Below are positions 35,238 to 44,539 of a stretch of DNA of 64,000 nt, piece after piece. Made by a program: the position numbers and the translations under genes. The stretch's first letter is position 1. The number at the start of each line of letters is the position of its first letter. Below the pieces are notes generated by a model, which saw only the letters and a program-made list of their open reading frames with translations, did no database searches and was not told where the DNA came from. The DNA lies in assembly GCA_963841995.1 (NCBI GenBank), contig CAWJEX010000001.1, positions 1-64,000 of the forward strand, given 5' to 3'. The stretch comes from DATDPM01 sp963841995 (GTDB taxonomy: Bacteria; Pseudomonadota; Alphaproteobacteria; DATDPM01).

Positions 35238-36335
35238 ATGGGCATGATTTTTTCTCGAAATATTGCGGTGACGCGCGCCTCTGTTGTCGCGGCACCCGCG
35301 GCATTGGCGCCAAAGCTCCTGGTGGTCGTCGATACCGAAGAGGAATTCGATTGGGGCAAACGGGTTTCCCGTTCGGAAATGGGTGTCACCCATATGCGCC
35401 ACCAGGATCGCGCCCAACGCATCCTCGAAGGCTACGGCGTCAAACCGACCTATGTGGTGGACTATTCGGTCGCGTCGCAGGAACAGGGTTTCGGCGTCTT
35501 GCGCGAATGGCATGACGACGGCCTTTGCATCATCGGCGCCCATCTTCACCCCTGGGTGAACCCGCCCTATGATGAAGAGGTTTGCACTCGCAACTCCTAT
35601 CCCGGCAACCTTCCCAAGGCGCTCGAACGGGCAAAGCTTGAGCAGTTGACGGCAACGATCGAACGAAATTTCGGCCGGCGCCCGACTGTCTATAGGGCAG
35701 GGCGGTACGGAATCGGATCTTCGACCGGCGAGATTCTCGAAGACCTGGGTTACGAAATCGATACCAGCGTCGTTCCACGAACCGATTTTCAACGTGACGG
35801 AGGTCCCGATTTCAGGGCCTACGAGGCCGATCCTTTTTGGTTCGGCCCGACCTCGAAGATACTGGAGATCCCGCTGACTGCCGGCTGGTGCGGATATCTG
35901 AGAAACCAAGGCGAGATCTTGCAACCGCGTTTGATGTCGAATTTTGGAATGCGGCTCCACCTTCCCGGCGTGTTCGCGCGCCTGGGATTGTTCGAACGCA
36001 TCCGTCTGACACCCGAAGGCACAAATTTGCCGGAACTTAAGCGGCTCACGCAGGCAATGCTGGCCGCGGGAAGGCGCTTCTTCGTTTTTAATTATCACAG
36101 CCCGTCCGTTGTCCCGGGTCACACGCCTTATGTCCGCAGCGATTCGGAGCTCCAACGGTTTCTTGGGCTCATCGATCGGTTCTGCGAATTTTTCTTCGCG
36201 ACATGCAGCGGCGAGGCGGCGACTCCCGACGAGGTACGGGGCATGCTCGTAAGGCAGCGGGCGCATGTCGAAACGGGCGCTAATTACAGCAACGTACAAT
36301 CCGGCGCGCGCCCGGCAATTGCGGTCCAGCAGTAA
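35238..36335 (+). CDS. Polysaccharide deacetylase-like protein (WalW type)
   Basis: A protein of 365 residues with a NodB-like fold: LLVVVDTEEEFDWG near the start carries the acidic residues, then GYGVKPTYVVDYSVA, IGAHLHPWVNPP (metal His), YRAGRYGIG, and a C-terminal FFVFNYHSPSVVPGHTPYV. The layout matches the WalW family found in polysaccharide loci. A second deacetylase next to the one at 28206 suggests two different acetyl positions or a separate polymer. No clear ribosome site; a Met two codons in is an alternative. Confidence 0.8.
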   Translation: MGMIFSRNIAVTRASVVAAPAALAPKLLVVVDTEEEFDWGKRVSRSEMGVTHMRHQDRAQRILEGYGVKPTYVVDYSVASQEQGFGVLREWHDDGLCIIGAHLHPWVNPPYDEEVCTRNSYPGNLPKALERAKLEQLTATIERNFGRRPTVYRAGRYGIGSSTGEILEDLGYEIDTSVVPRTDFQRDGGPDFRAYEADPFWFGPTSKILEIPLTAGWCGYLRNQGEILQPRLMSNFGMRLHLPGVFARLGLFERIRLTPEGTNLPELKRLTQAMLAAGRRFFVFNYHSPSVVPGHTPYVRSDSELQRFLGLIDRFCEFFFATCSGEAATPDEVRGMLVRQRAHVETGANYSNVQSGARPAIAVQQ

Positions 36336-36386
36336 TCGGCGTGCCGATCCGCTGCGAATCACGAACTGGTGCAAAGCGCTAAATCG

Positions 36387-37649
36387 ATGATGTCCGATAT
36401 GACCTTATTTCGTTGGGCCCCGGCCGAGAACTTGATTCAGGCGATGTCGACCGGCATTGCGGTTTCGGCCTGCGTTCTGCTCGTCATCGGCGCGCTCCGG
36501 GCGTTGAATGGCGCGTCAATCTGGTTGGCGGCAGTGCGAGTTGAGTCTCTCGCCGCGCAATGCGGCCTTCCCCAGGGAGAGGCCTTGAGACGCCCGTTCC
36601 TTTACGCATTTCGGCACTCGCCGCGCTTGCGCCGGTTGGCCGAAAGCTACGCCAAAATGTATATTCGGACGCAGCGGCCGGACGAAGAAAATGGCCATCC
36701 GCATGGGCTGCGCGCCATTGGGGACGATGACATGCGGGCGAATGCCGCTCAGAAAACGCTTTCCGCCTCCGCCGCCGCGGACCCCGCGATCGGCGCGGCA
36801 TTCAATTACTTTCCGGGCGTGGCGATGGCGCTGGGCGCGGTCGGCATCGTGGTAATCGTGGTGATCGGCCTCTTTGGTGCGAAGCTTGAAACGGTCGGCT
36901 TTGGCGATCGGTTCAATATCTCGCTGTTTCTCAGCGTCATGACCGTGTGCGCGACATTCGCGCTCGGCTGCGGGATTACCGGGTTGGCGTCCCCTCTGGT
37001 CCGCCGGCTGGTGATGCGATGGGAGCACCGCAACGGGCAGAGGCTGCAATGGGCCGTTGCCGATTGTTTGGCCGCCGCCGCCGCCCTGCAATCCGAGCAA
37101 ACGCGGCTGCTCAAGGAAATCGGGCGCTTTGCCCAACTCTTGGAAGAAGAGCCGCGGGCGCGGGCCCGCCATGCGGCACTGGTCAATGATGCCGTTACCA
37201 ATGTCGAGAAAATGATCCGGCGGGCGCGCGACAGTGGGAGTGCCGGCGGCGATGGGGCAGGGACCGCATCGATGGTTCGAGAGCTGACACTGGACGTCGC
37301 ACGCCTGCAAGACCGCATCGATGCGGCCTTGGCCCAGCAAAGCACGCTCATGCTGACGGATGGGGCTCTCTCGGCGATTGCCGATTTTCAGCAGAGTCTC
37401 GAACGGCTGACGGCCGCGTCGACGAGCATCCGCGAATTGAGCCTTCGGTTGGCCTCGATCGTGGACAGTGTTGCCGACATGACATCGTCCGTCATGCAAT
37501 ATGTCAAAGACTGGGAATCGGCGCCGGTTCAACCGGACGACACCGGTTCGCATCCGGCCATTGCCGAGTTGAACGAGTTGATCAAGGAATTCGAAAAAAA
37601 CCGGCAGCTCCTGGGGGCGGATAGCCGGGACGACGATGATGAGCCATAA
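36387..37649 (+). CDS. Membrane protein with coiled-coil tail, distantly MotA/ExbB-like
   Basis: Not firmly recognised. About 420 residues; the start is uncertain (GTG at 36369, ATGs at 36387, 36390 and 36399, none with a good ribosome site). One membrane helix is near the N-terminus (AVSACVLLVIGAL). A cytoplasmic stretch and then a pair of helices follow (FPGVAMALGAVGIVVIVVIG and LFLSVMTVCATFALGCGITG). The last 200 residues are a charged helical tail rich in Arg, Ala, Gln and Glu. This 1+2 helix layout with a long tail resembles MotA/ExbB/ZorA-type motor stators. No MotB/ExbD-like partner lies beside it, so function is open. Confidence 0.65.
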   Translation: MMSDMTLFRWAPAENLIQAMSTGIAVSACVLLVIGALRALNGASIWLAAVRVESLAAQCGLPQGEALRRPFLYAFRHSPRLRRLAESYAKMYIRTQRPDEENGHPHGLRAIGDDDMRANAAQKTLSASAAADPAIGAAFNYFPGVAMALGAVGIVVIVVIGLFGAKLETVGFGDRFNISLFLSVMTVCATFALGCGITGLASPLVRRLVMRWEHRNGQRLQWAVADCLAAAAALQSEQTRLLKEIGRFAQLLEEEPRARARHAALVNDAVTNVEKMIRRARDSGSAGGDGAGTASMVRELTLDVARLQDRIDAALAQQSTLMLTDGALSAIADFQQSLERLTAASTSIRELSLRLASIVDSVADMTSSVMQYVKDWESAPVQPDDTGSHPAIAELNELIKEFEKNRQLLGADSRDDDDEP

Positions 37650-38059
37650 AGCCGGACCGGCCGCCCGCAAACGCCGGCAGCAATTGCTGCCGGGTAGGGT
37701 CGGCGGCACGTTAGTGCATCCAATGACAATTCGCTCGCGATAACTTTTTGCAGGGAGCGACGGGCCTACGCTTGATGCCGCTCAAAAAGGAGCGAAGCTT
37801 ACAAGCTTGATTGGATGACCGAATGTCGGCATGTTGTCGGCCTGATCGCATTCAATCGGTTCTCGATCAACGGGTTGCTGAGTGCGGGGTGGCACTTTGC
37901 CGGACAGGTCGGAGGCTGGATTTTTCGTTGTACCGACCGCCGGGGGCAGGATGGACAAGACAGCGACCCGGCCACATCCGACCGAGGGAGCGCCGCCTAA
38001 GCGGCAGAACCGTCGGCTTCGGGCAGCAAGGAAACCGCGTTGTTGAAGGGGATCCTCTA
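37650..38059. other. Intergenic, 410 bp, before the acyl carrier protein operon
   Basis: No convincing gene. It includes CGGCACGTTAGTGCAT at 37704-37719, close to a sigma-54 site but with GG-GC spacing of nine, and AAGCTT-AC-AAGCTT at 37795-37808. A 61-codon frame from 37815 has no recognisable content. Confidence 0.35.
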
Positions 38060-38311
38060 TTGAACGTCATCGACGATGTCAAAACGGTGCTGGGGCGGAG
38101 CCTGCAGCTGGGGGACAAGATCAAGCAATTTGACGCGTCCACCGGCCTCTTCGGCAACATCCCCGAATTCGATTCGATGGCCGTCGTCACCGTCGTCACC
38201 GCGCTCGAGGAACGCTTCGGCATCGTCATCGACGACAATGAAATCACGGCCGAAGTTTTCGACACCGTCGGCAGCCTCTCGCGATTTGTCGAGGCAAAGC
38301 TCGGTCGCTGA
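38060..38311 (+). CDS. Acyl carrier protein of the exosortase A locus
   Basis: A protein of 83 residues from a TTG at 38060, with AAGGGG eight bases ahead; no ATG fits. The phosphopantetheine attachment Ser is in EFDSMAVVTVV, followed by EERFGIVIDDNEITAEVFDT, the usual ACP helices. It overlaps the hydrolase gene (TGATG). ACP genes commonly sit beside two hydrolases in exosortase clusters. It could feed the N-acyl amino acid synthases at 12-14 kb, as such enzymes use acyl-ACP; that link is inference. Confidence 0.88.
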   Translation: MNVIDDVKTVLGRSLQLGDKIKQFDASTGLFGNIPEFDSMAVVTVVTALEERFGIVIDDNEITAEVFDTVGSLSRFVEAKLGR

Positions 38312-39150
38312 TGCCTGCGGGCAAGGACAGCGTCGGCAACCCGATGTTTCTCAAAGGTCCGGCCGGGCCCATTTTCGCCATCTACCACCCGCCCGCCGCC
38401 GGGACCAACTCCCTGGGCACCCTCATTTATGTGCCGCCCTTTGCCGAAGAGATGAATTGATCGCGCCGCATGGCGGCGCTTCAAGCCCGTGCGCTGGCAT
38501 CGAGAGGCACGGCTGTGTTGTTGCTCGACTTGTTCGGCACCGGCGACAGCGGCGGGGAATTCCGGGACGGGCAACTATCGTTATGGATCGGCGACATTTT
38601 GGCCGCGGCCGATTGGCTCGAGTCCAAGGGCCATGGGGCGACCGGCCTATGGGGCCTTCGCTTCGGCGCTCTCCTTGCGGTTGCGGCCGCGGTGCGGAAC
38701 CCAGGGCGATTCGAGAATTTGCTCTTGTGGCAGCCGGTGGTCGATGGAAAGACGATGCTGACTCAATTCTTGCGCATTGGTGTCGCGGCGTCGATGGGGG
38801 AAGAGGGGAACGGCAAAAGCACCGAAGCCTTGCGCGCCGAGCTTGCCGGTGGCCGGTCGGTGGAAATCGCCGGTTACGAACTTACTCCGGAATTGGCCGA
38901 TGCGCTTTCGGTCACGCGGATGGAGGAGATTGGAGCTTCTTGTCCCGTTCTATGGCTTGAAGTCGCGGAGGAGGTTGGCGATCAATTGTTGCCCGCCAGT
39001 CAACGGGTGGTCGAGAAATGGCGTCAGTCGGGTGCTAGGGTCGTGGCCCAGGCGGTGACCGGGCTGCAGTTTTGGACGACCCAGGAGACAACCGTGGCAC
39101 CGGCCTTGATCGAGGCGACGACGGATCTTTTCGAATTCAACCGGACATGA
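38311..39150 (+). pseudogene. Exosortase-associated hydrolase 2, with an in-frame TGA
   Basis: Starts at 38311 directly on the ACP stop. The frame is intact to 39150 except for a TGA at codon 50 (38458-38460), within VPPFAEEMN-stop-SRRMAALQ, where relatives carry Lys or Arg. CGA to TGA is a single transition. Otherwise it is an alpha/beta hydrolase: DLFGTGDSGG, GLWGLRFGALLA (family form of the nucleophile elbow) and LLWQPVVDGK. A restart at 38470 would lose the first beta strands. The downstream hydrolase 1 overlaps it by ATGA, so translation coupling would suffer. This is a real nonsense change or a base error. Confidence 0.8.
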
Positions 39151-39998
39151 CCAGCGAAATTCCCATCACGTTTCCCGTCGCCGGCACGGATCTCATCGGC
39201 ATCCTGCATACGCCAGCCGTTGCGCCGACGCTTGGCGTCGTGATTGTCGTTGGCGGTCCGCAATATCGCGTGGGCAGCCACCGGCAATTCATTCTCCTCG
39301 CGCGGGATCTGGCGGCGCGCGGCTTCGGCGTGGTCCGATTCGATTGCCGGGGCATGGGCGACAGCGGCGGCGAATTTCCCGGATTTGAGCATATCGAGCC
39401 CGATGTTGCCGCCGCCGTCGAGCTTCTGGTTCAAAGAACGCCGTCGATCACGCGGATCGTGCTTTGGGGCCTGTGCGATGCGACGTTGGCAATCGCCCGC
39501 CAGGCTTCGCGCGACCGGCGCATATGCGGCGTCGTGTTGGTCAATCCCTGGGTCCGCAGCGAAGCGAGCCAGGCGCGCACCCATCTCAAGCATTATTACT
39601 TGCAGCGGCTCGTGCAAAAGGATTTCTTGACCAAGCTTGCCACGGGGAAATTCAATCCGATCGCATCGGCGCGGGCGCTTATCCGCGACACGGTGCGAGC
39701 CTTCGGCGCGTTGGATGACTCTTTGCCGCCGACGCAAGAGGCCGATGGCAATCCCTTAGTGCAGGGCATGGGAGAAAGCCTGCAGCGGTTCACCGGCCGA
39801 ATCCTCTTCATCCTCAGCGGCCGGGATCTGACCGCAAAAGAATTCGCAGACGCGACGCGCCGATCGAAGCAATGGCAGCGGATTTACGCCGATGATCGGG
39901 TGGAGGTTCGTCGTCTCGATGCGGCGGATCACACCTTTTCCCGCCGCGCCTGGCGCGATCAAGTGGCCGTCTGGACCGGGGAATGGATCAAGAATTGA
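39147..39998 (+). CDS. Exosortase-associated hydrolase 1 (alpha/beta hydrolase)
   Basis: A protein of 283 residues starting in the ATGA overlap with hydrolase 2. Motifs: VVIVVGGPQYRVGSHRQF (oxyanion region), FDCRGMGDSGGEFPGFEH, and LWGLCDATLA, where the nucleophile is Cys instead of Ser, as is usual in this subfamily. An Asp in SGRDLTAKEF and His in DAADHTFSRR complete the triad. It probably acts as an acyl- or thioesterase with the ACP. It converges on prsR with a gap of 43 bp. Confidence 0.9.
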   Translation: MTSEIPITFPVAGTDLIGILHTPAVAPTLGVVIVVGGPQYRVGSHRQFILLARDLAARGFGVVRFDCRGMGDSGGEFPGFEHIEPDVAAAVELLVQRTPSITRIVLWGLCDATLAIARQASRDRRICGVVLVNPWVRSEASQARTHLKHYYLQRLVQKDFLTKLATGKFNPIASARALIRDTVRAFGALDDSLPPTQEADGNPLVQGMGESLQRFTGRILFILSGRDLTAKEFADATRRSKQWQRIYADDRVEVRRLDAADHTFSRRAWRDQVAVWTGEWIKN

Positions 39999-40041
39999 CG
40001 GCGGGCCGAAAGACGCCGGCGAATTGGAATTCAGGCCCAAA

Positions 40042-41400
40042 TCAGGCGCGAATACTGTGGTGGCGCATCAGGTCGTAGAGCGTCGGGCGGCTGATATCCA
40101 GCAATTTGGCCGCTTGCGTCACATTGCCGTTGACCTGGGCGAGCGCCCGCTGGACGGCGTCACGCTCCGCGCGTTCGCGCGCATCCTTGAGGGTGGCGGA
40201 ACCCGCCGGAGCGCCAATCGCCGCCGGGAGATCGAGATCGCCGGAGGTTATTTGCGATCCTTCCGCCATGATGACGGCGCGTTTGACCCGGCCTTCGAGC
40301 TCTCGAACGTTGCCGGGCCACGGATAATTCGATAGCGCGGATATCGCATCCGGAGCGAATCCCTTGATATCACGATTGGCCTGTTGATTCATCAAATTGA
40401 GAAAATGATGCGCCAGCAGCACCGGGTCGCCGGGGCGTTCCCGCAGGGGCGGGATATTGATGACGAGCTCGCTGAGACGGTAGTAGAGATCTTCGCGAAG
40501 CAGGTTTGATTTGATCAGCTCTTCCGGCTTGCGGTGGGTGGCGCAAATGACGCGGACGTCGACGGAGATTTCCGAACGCCCGCCGATTCGCTCCAATACG
40601 CGTTGCTGTAGAAAGCGAAGGAGCTTGGCTTGAAGTTGGATCGGCATATCGCCGATCTCGTCGAGAAAAAGCGTTCCCTGATCCGCCAGCTCGATCTTGC
40701 CGATGACTTGTTTGTGGGCTCCTGTAAATGAGCCCTTTTCATGCCCGAACAACTCGCTTTCGAGCAAGGTTTCGGGAATCGCCGCGCAGTTGATGGCGAC
40801 AAAACGCTTTCCCTGGCGGGGGCTCAGCGTGTGCAGGGCACGGGCAATAACCTCTTTGCCGGTTCCGCTTTCCCCGAGCAAAAGCACGGTCACCGAGGTT
40901 GGGGCAACACGCTCCACCATCGTGCAAACGCTCAACATGGAGGGGCTGGCGGTGACCAGCCCCTGCAGCGGGAGCCGTTCTTCGAGTTGGAGCAAACGGC
41001 GGTTTTCGCTTTCCAGCGTAAAGAGGTTATAGGCCCGGTCGACGATGAGTCGGATCGTGTCCGCATCAATCGGCTTCTGATAAAAATCATAGGCGCCGAG
41101 GCTGATCGCCTTGAGCGCGTGGGCCCGCTCCTCGCTCCCGGTCACCACGATGATCTTGGTCTGGGGTGCCAGTTTTTGGATCTGCTCCAGCGTTGCCAGG
41201 CCCTCGCTCGCACCGTCCGGATCCGGGGGAAGTCCGAGATCCAGGGTGACAACCGGCGGCTCCGCCGATGCCACAATGGCGAGGGCGGCGTCCCGGTCGG
41301 TGGCGGACAGCACTTCATAATCCTCGAAGGTCCAGGCCAGCTGACGCTGCAGCCCGAGATCGTCCTCAACGATTAGAAGCTTACGTTTCGGCTTCGCCAT
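40042..41400 (-). CDS. prsR: PrsR: sigma-54-dependent response regulator of the PEP-CTERM system
   Basis: A protein of 452 residues from ATG at 41400 (MAKPKRKLLIVEDD); an upstream ATG at 41436 adds 12 residues. Receiver domain with acidic pair 13-14, phosphoacceptor Asp54 (VVTLDLGLPP) and Lys109. AAA+ domain with Walker A GESGTGKE (176-183), the sigma-54 contact loop GSFTGA (223-228, a variant of GAFTGA) and Walker B TLFLDEIGD. A Fis-type helix-turn-helix closes it (VTQAAKLLDISRPTLYDLM). It activates sigma-54 promoters; a matching promoter lies before the PEP-CTERM gene at 14882. Confidence 0.95.
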   Translation of the reverse strand: MAKPKRKLLIVEDDLGLQRQLAWTFEDYEVLSATDRDAALAIVASAEPPVVTLDLGLPPDPDGASEGLATLEQIQKLAPQTKIIVVTGSEERAHALKAISLGAYDFYQKPIDADTIRLIVDRAYNLFTLESENRRLLQLEERLPLQGLVTASPSMLSVCTMVERVAPTSVTVLLLGESGTGKEVIARALHTLSPRQGKRFVAINCAAIPETLLESELFGHEKGSFTGAHKQVIGKIELADQGTLFLDEIGDMPIQLQAKLLRFLQQRVLERIGGRSEISVDVRVICATHRKPEELIKSNLLREDLYYRLSELVINIPPLRERPGDPVLLAHHFLNLMNQQANRDIKGFAPDAISALSNYPWPGNVRELEGRVKRAVIMAEGSQITSGDLDLPAAIGAPAGSATLKDARERAERDAVQRALAQVNGNVTQAAKLLDISRPTLYDLMRHHSIRA

Positions 41401-41451
41401 TCTCCCCCCTTGCAAACCTCCGCGCCTTGCGGGCACGGCCGGCGAAGAAAT

Positions 41452-43525
41452 CTATTCCGCATCGACTTTCGGTAAGCAGACGCGCATGATGGTGCCGCGC
41501 CCTGTTTCGCTGTGGACTTCCAACCGCCCACCCAGCGACTTGGCGTATTCGCGGCTCTCGTAAACGCCGATACCGTAACCGGTGTCCTTGGTTGTGTCGA
41601 ACGGGCGAAACAACCGGTCCCGGACGAAGCCGGGATCCATCCCCGGACCGTTGTCTTCGATTTCCACCGCGGCCATGTCGCCATCTTCGGCCAGCCGCAC
41701 TTCAACCGACCCTTGGGCGCCGGCGGCATCGAGCGCGTTTTGAACCAAATGTTCGACGACCGTTTTCAGGCGATCTTCATCGGCAGCAACCAACGCCATC
41801 GGCTTCTGAAGTCTCAATGAAACGCCGCCATGATGCTGCTTTTGATGGGCCACGATATCGCGCAGCAGCCCGGCCAATTCAACGGACTTTGACGGCGTGG
41901 CCCGCGCCGGCTCGGCGCGGAGCTGGCGCAGCATCTTATTCAGCTTGTCGATCGATTGCCGCACCGTCTCAAGCGCATCGTTCTGGAAATTGACATTGCC
42001 GCGATGCTTTGCGGCATTCGTCAGCACCAGTGAGAGCTGGCTGACCAAATTCTTGATGTCGTGAACGACAAAGGCAAAGCGTTTGTTGAAGGCTTCGAAT
42101 TGCCGCGCTTCGACCAGCGCTTCGTCGTTTTCCTGTTGGGCCAGATAGCTCGCCGCCTGCTGGCCGACGGTCTTCAGGATGTCGAAATCCTCCCAGCTCA
42201 ATTGGCGCTCGGCGCGAGAATGGCCGACAATCAAAATTCCGTAGAGCCTGTCGTCGAGAACCAACGGGACGATCAACCACGCCCGGGACACCGCCGATAG
42301 CCACTCCGGCATTTCCGTGAGCCCGGCGTAGCGCTCCGGCGTCTTCCGATATTGATCGGTGTCGATAATCCACTTCGTTTGGTTCAAGAAAAGCGCCAGG
42401 GGACCTTCCGCCTTGATCACCTCTTGGCTCCCTAGATTCCAGCGGGAGGTGTTCCACGCCGCCGCCAGCGAGAAAGTCCCAGCGTCGCGTTGCAGCCACA
42501 GGGCGCCTTCCGGACTTTCCACAATGTCGCAGACGGCCTGAATCACGCGCCGGCGCAGATCCTGAGCCTCTTGCGTATGGGATATGGTGCGAATGAAGCG
42601 GAGCCATTCCTGGCGATAATCGTATTTGTATTGGAAAAAACTTTTTTCGACGAAAACCCGCAAATAGGCCCGAACACTGCTGGACGAGATCGGGACAATC
42701 AGGAGAAGGACGGCGCCGAAGAAGAATAGCGCTTGGAGGAATGTGGTCCAGGTGCCGCCGAAATGGCGAACGTAATAGCCAGCGGCCGCCATGGCGATGA
42801 GATAGAGGCCGGCGCCCACGAATGTCGTGGAATGGAACGCGAACTGGCGGGATACGGCGATCTGAGGACCGCTCTTCCGGTTCCGCGCGGCATAGAGCCC
42901 GAACAACGGCAGGACGAAAAGACTTGCTGCCCCACGAGCCATGAACAGGCCGATATCGAGGTGGCGAAATAACAGGCTGTCGGAATAAAGGAAAAAATCA
43001 TATGCGAACAATGCGCCGGCGCCGAAACAAAGATATTTAACGGCCCAGCGACGGACCTCGGACGAATTGCGAAATAGATTTTCGACCAGCACGAGTTCGG
43101 CGACGGCCAAGGCAAGATGTCCGATGAGGACGATCATTTGCACGGTGGTCGCGCCTTCTGGAACTCGTGGTATCCCCCAAAAAGAATGTCAATGCGACGA
43201 CGGCGACGCCGGCCCCGACGATAACGGAGGCCCAGGCCAATCGGCGCACGGGAGGCATCCAGAAAAGCAAACCGAGCGGCAGAAGCATCCAGCTGCTCGT
43301 GCGGACGATCTCGAGAATTTGGGAGGCTTGACCGATGGTGCCGAAGCGCAAGCCATAGGCTGTTGTCGCGGCCCAGGCACAGGTAGCGAAACTGGCGGCG
43401 ATCAACAAGGCGCCGGAAAGGTCGCGTTTCCACCAGTACGTGACCAGCAACGTCAACAGCAAATAGCCGACAGCCGCGCCGGTATAGCCCAGCAATCCAG
43501 CGTTCACTAATTCGATCGTTGCCAT
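41452..43525 (-). pseudogene. prsK: PrsK: sensor histidine kinase of the PEP-CTERM system, frameshifted in a C5 run
   Basis: PrsR partner. The first frame from 43525 (MATIELVNAGLLGYTG) gives four membrane helices to VALTFFLG. The second carries the rest: membrane helices (LIGHLALAVAELVLVEN and on), a GAF-like domain (about 200 residues), the H-box FVVHDIKNLVSQLS, the N-box HLVQNALDA, and DNGPGMDPG. The frames join if one of five Cs at 43174-43178 (plus strand) is removed, restoring 690 residues, the family's usual length. Homopolymer slippage or a sequencing error is likely; if real, the regulator pair is off. It lies 51 bp before prsR. Confidence 0.85.
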
Positions 43526-43687
43526 GAATCGATTGTCTATTGCTGATGGCGGCGCGCGGACACTCCGTCCGTCCGGTCGTGTTGCGCCAAAATTCGAAAA
43601 TCTGTCCGCGGGCTCCTCCGCGATTCTACCCGGCGGCCGCGGTTGCCGCCAGGGACGGCGAGTTCTCGAGTCCGCTCGGCAAAGCGC

Positions 43688-44470
43688 TTATTCGGGGTAG
43701 AGCGCATCGGAATATCCCATCATCCGGTAAACGATCAGGCCGACCCATTCGTGGAGAGCTAGGGTGGCCAAGCGGAAGCCGCCAGTGAGGTCAAACGACA
43801 AGAAGGCCCGATCCCTACCCGCGGTCAGATATCCCGCCGGGAAGGGAATGACGTCCCATCCGGCTTTCCGGAAAACGCCGACCGCCCTCGGCATAGCAAT
43901 CGCTTGGCAAACAAGGATCCAGTGCTCCCCCGGCTTTGGTCCGACAAGCCCCCGGGTGAAGACGGCATTTTCGAACGTATTCCGCGCTTGATCCTCGAAG
44001 ATTATGGCACGGCCACTAGTATCAAGTTCGTTAATGAAATCCTTGGCGATCGTTGCCTCGTTCACGGTCGGATCGCGGCGGGAGCGAATCCCCCCGCTAA
44101 AGACCAGTTTTGCGTCCGGGTAGCGGCGCCCGAGCGTCAGAAGAGCCACGAAGGGGGCAGGATCGCTGACCATCGGCTGGCCCCAGGCGGCCGATTGTTC
44201 GACCATTTCCGTGCCGCCAAGAACGATGACCCCGGCGACGCGGTCAGGCAGGACCGGCGCCGCAAAGCGGGTCTCCAGAGGCCGTGCCAGCCAAGCGGCG
44301 GTCGGCAACATGCCGAAGACCAACACCAGAATGGCCGACCCGCCCAGCAGGACGGCGGAGAGCCGCTTTCGCCGGCTGAGCGCGGCGGCGGCGCTCCCGA
44401 GAATAAGGATACCGAGGATTGTGGCTGGGTTTACCAAGGCGCCAAGCAGCTTGGAGACGGTGAAGAACAT
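43688..44470 (-). CDS. YdcF/SanA-family membrane protein (DUF218)
   Basis: A protein of 260 residues with two N-terminal membrane helices (NPATILGILILGSAAAAL and LSAVLLGGSAILVLVFGMLP), then a periplasmic DUF218 domain: DRVAGVIVLGGTEM, KLVFSGGIRSR, IIFEDQARNTFENAVF and WILVCQAIAMPRAVGVFRKA. YdcF/ElyC proteins act in envelope polysaccharide or lipid-carrier metabolism, but the reaction is unsettled. It is on the same strand as the upstream GH42-like gene, 69 bp after it. Confidence 0.85.
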   Translation of the reverse strand: MFFTVSKLLGALVNPATILGILILGSAAAALSRRKRLSAVLLGGSAILVLVFGMLPTAAWLARPLETRFAAPVLPDRVAGVIVLGGTEMVEQSAAWGQPMVSDPAPFVALLTLGRRYPDAKLVFSGGIRSRRDPTVNEATIAKDFINELDTSGRAIIFEDQARNTFENAVFTRGLVGPKPGEHWILVCQAIAMPRAVGVFRKAGWDVIPFPAGYLTAGRDRAFLSFDLTGGFRLATLALHEWVGLIVYRMMGYSDALYPE

Positions 44471-44539
44471 CGGGGGACCTATGCCGCTTGCGGGAGGGTC
44501 TTCAATAACCCGCCAACGGCACCCTGGCCATGCCCCAGA

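Noticed and set aside
37704..37719. CGGCACGTTAGTGCAT as a sigma-54 promoter before the ACP operon
   Set aside because: GG-GC spacing is nine; a single base off is normally inactive.
37815..38000. 61-codon frame before the acyl carrier protein
   Set aside because: AAGGAG lies too far upstream, and the sequence has no relatives that I recognise.
38458..38460. TGA as selenocysteine or recoded tryptophan
   Set aside because: The position carries a basic residue in the family, and TGA ends other genes here normally.
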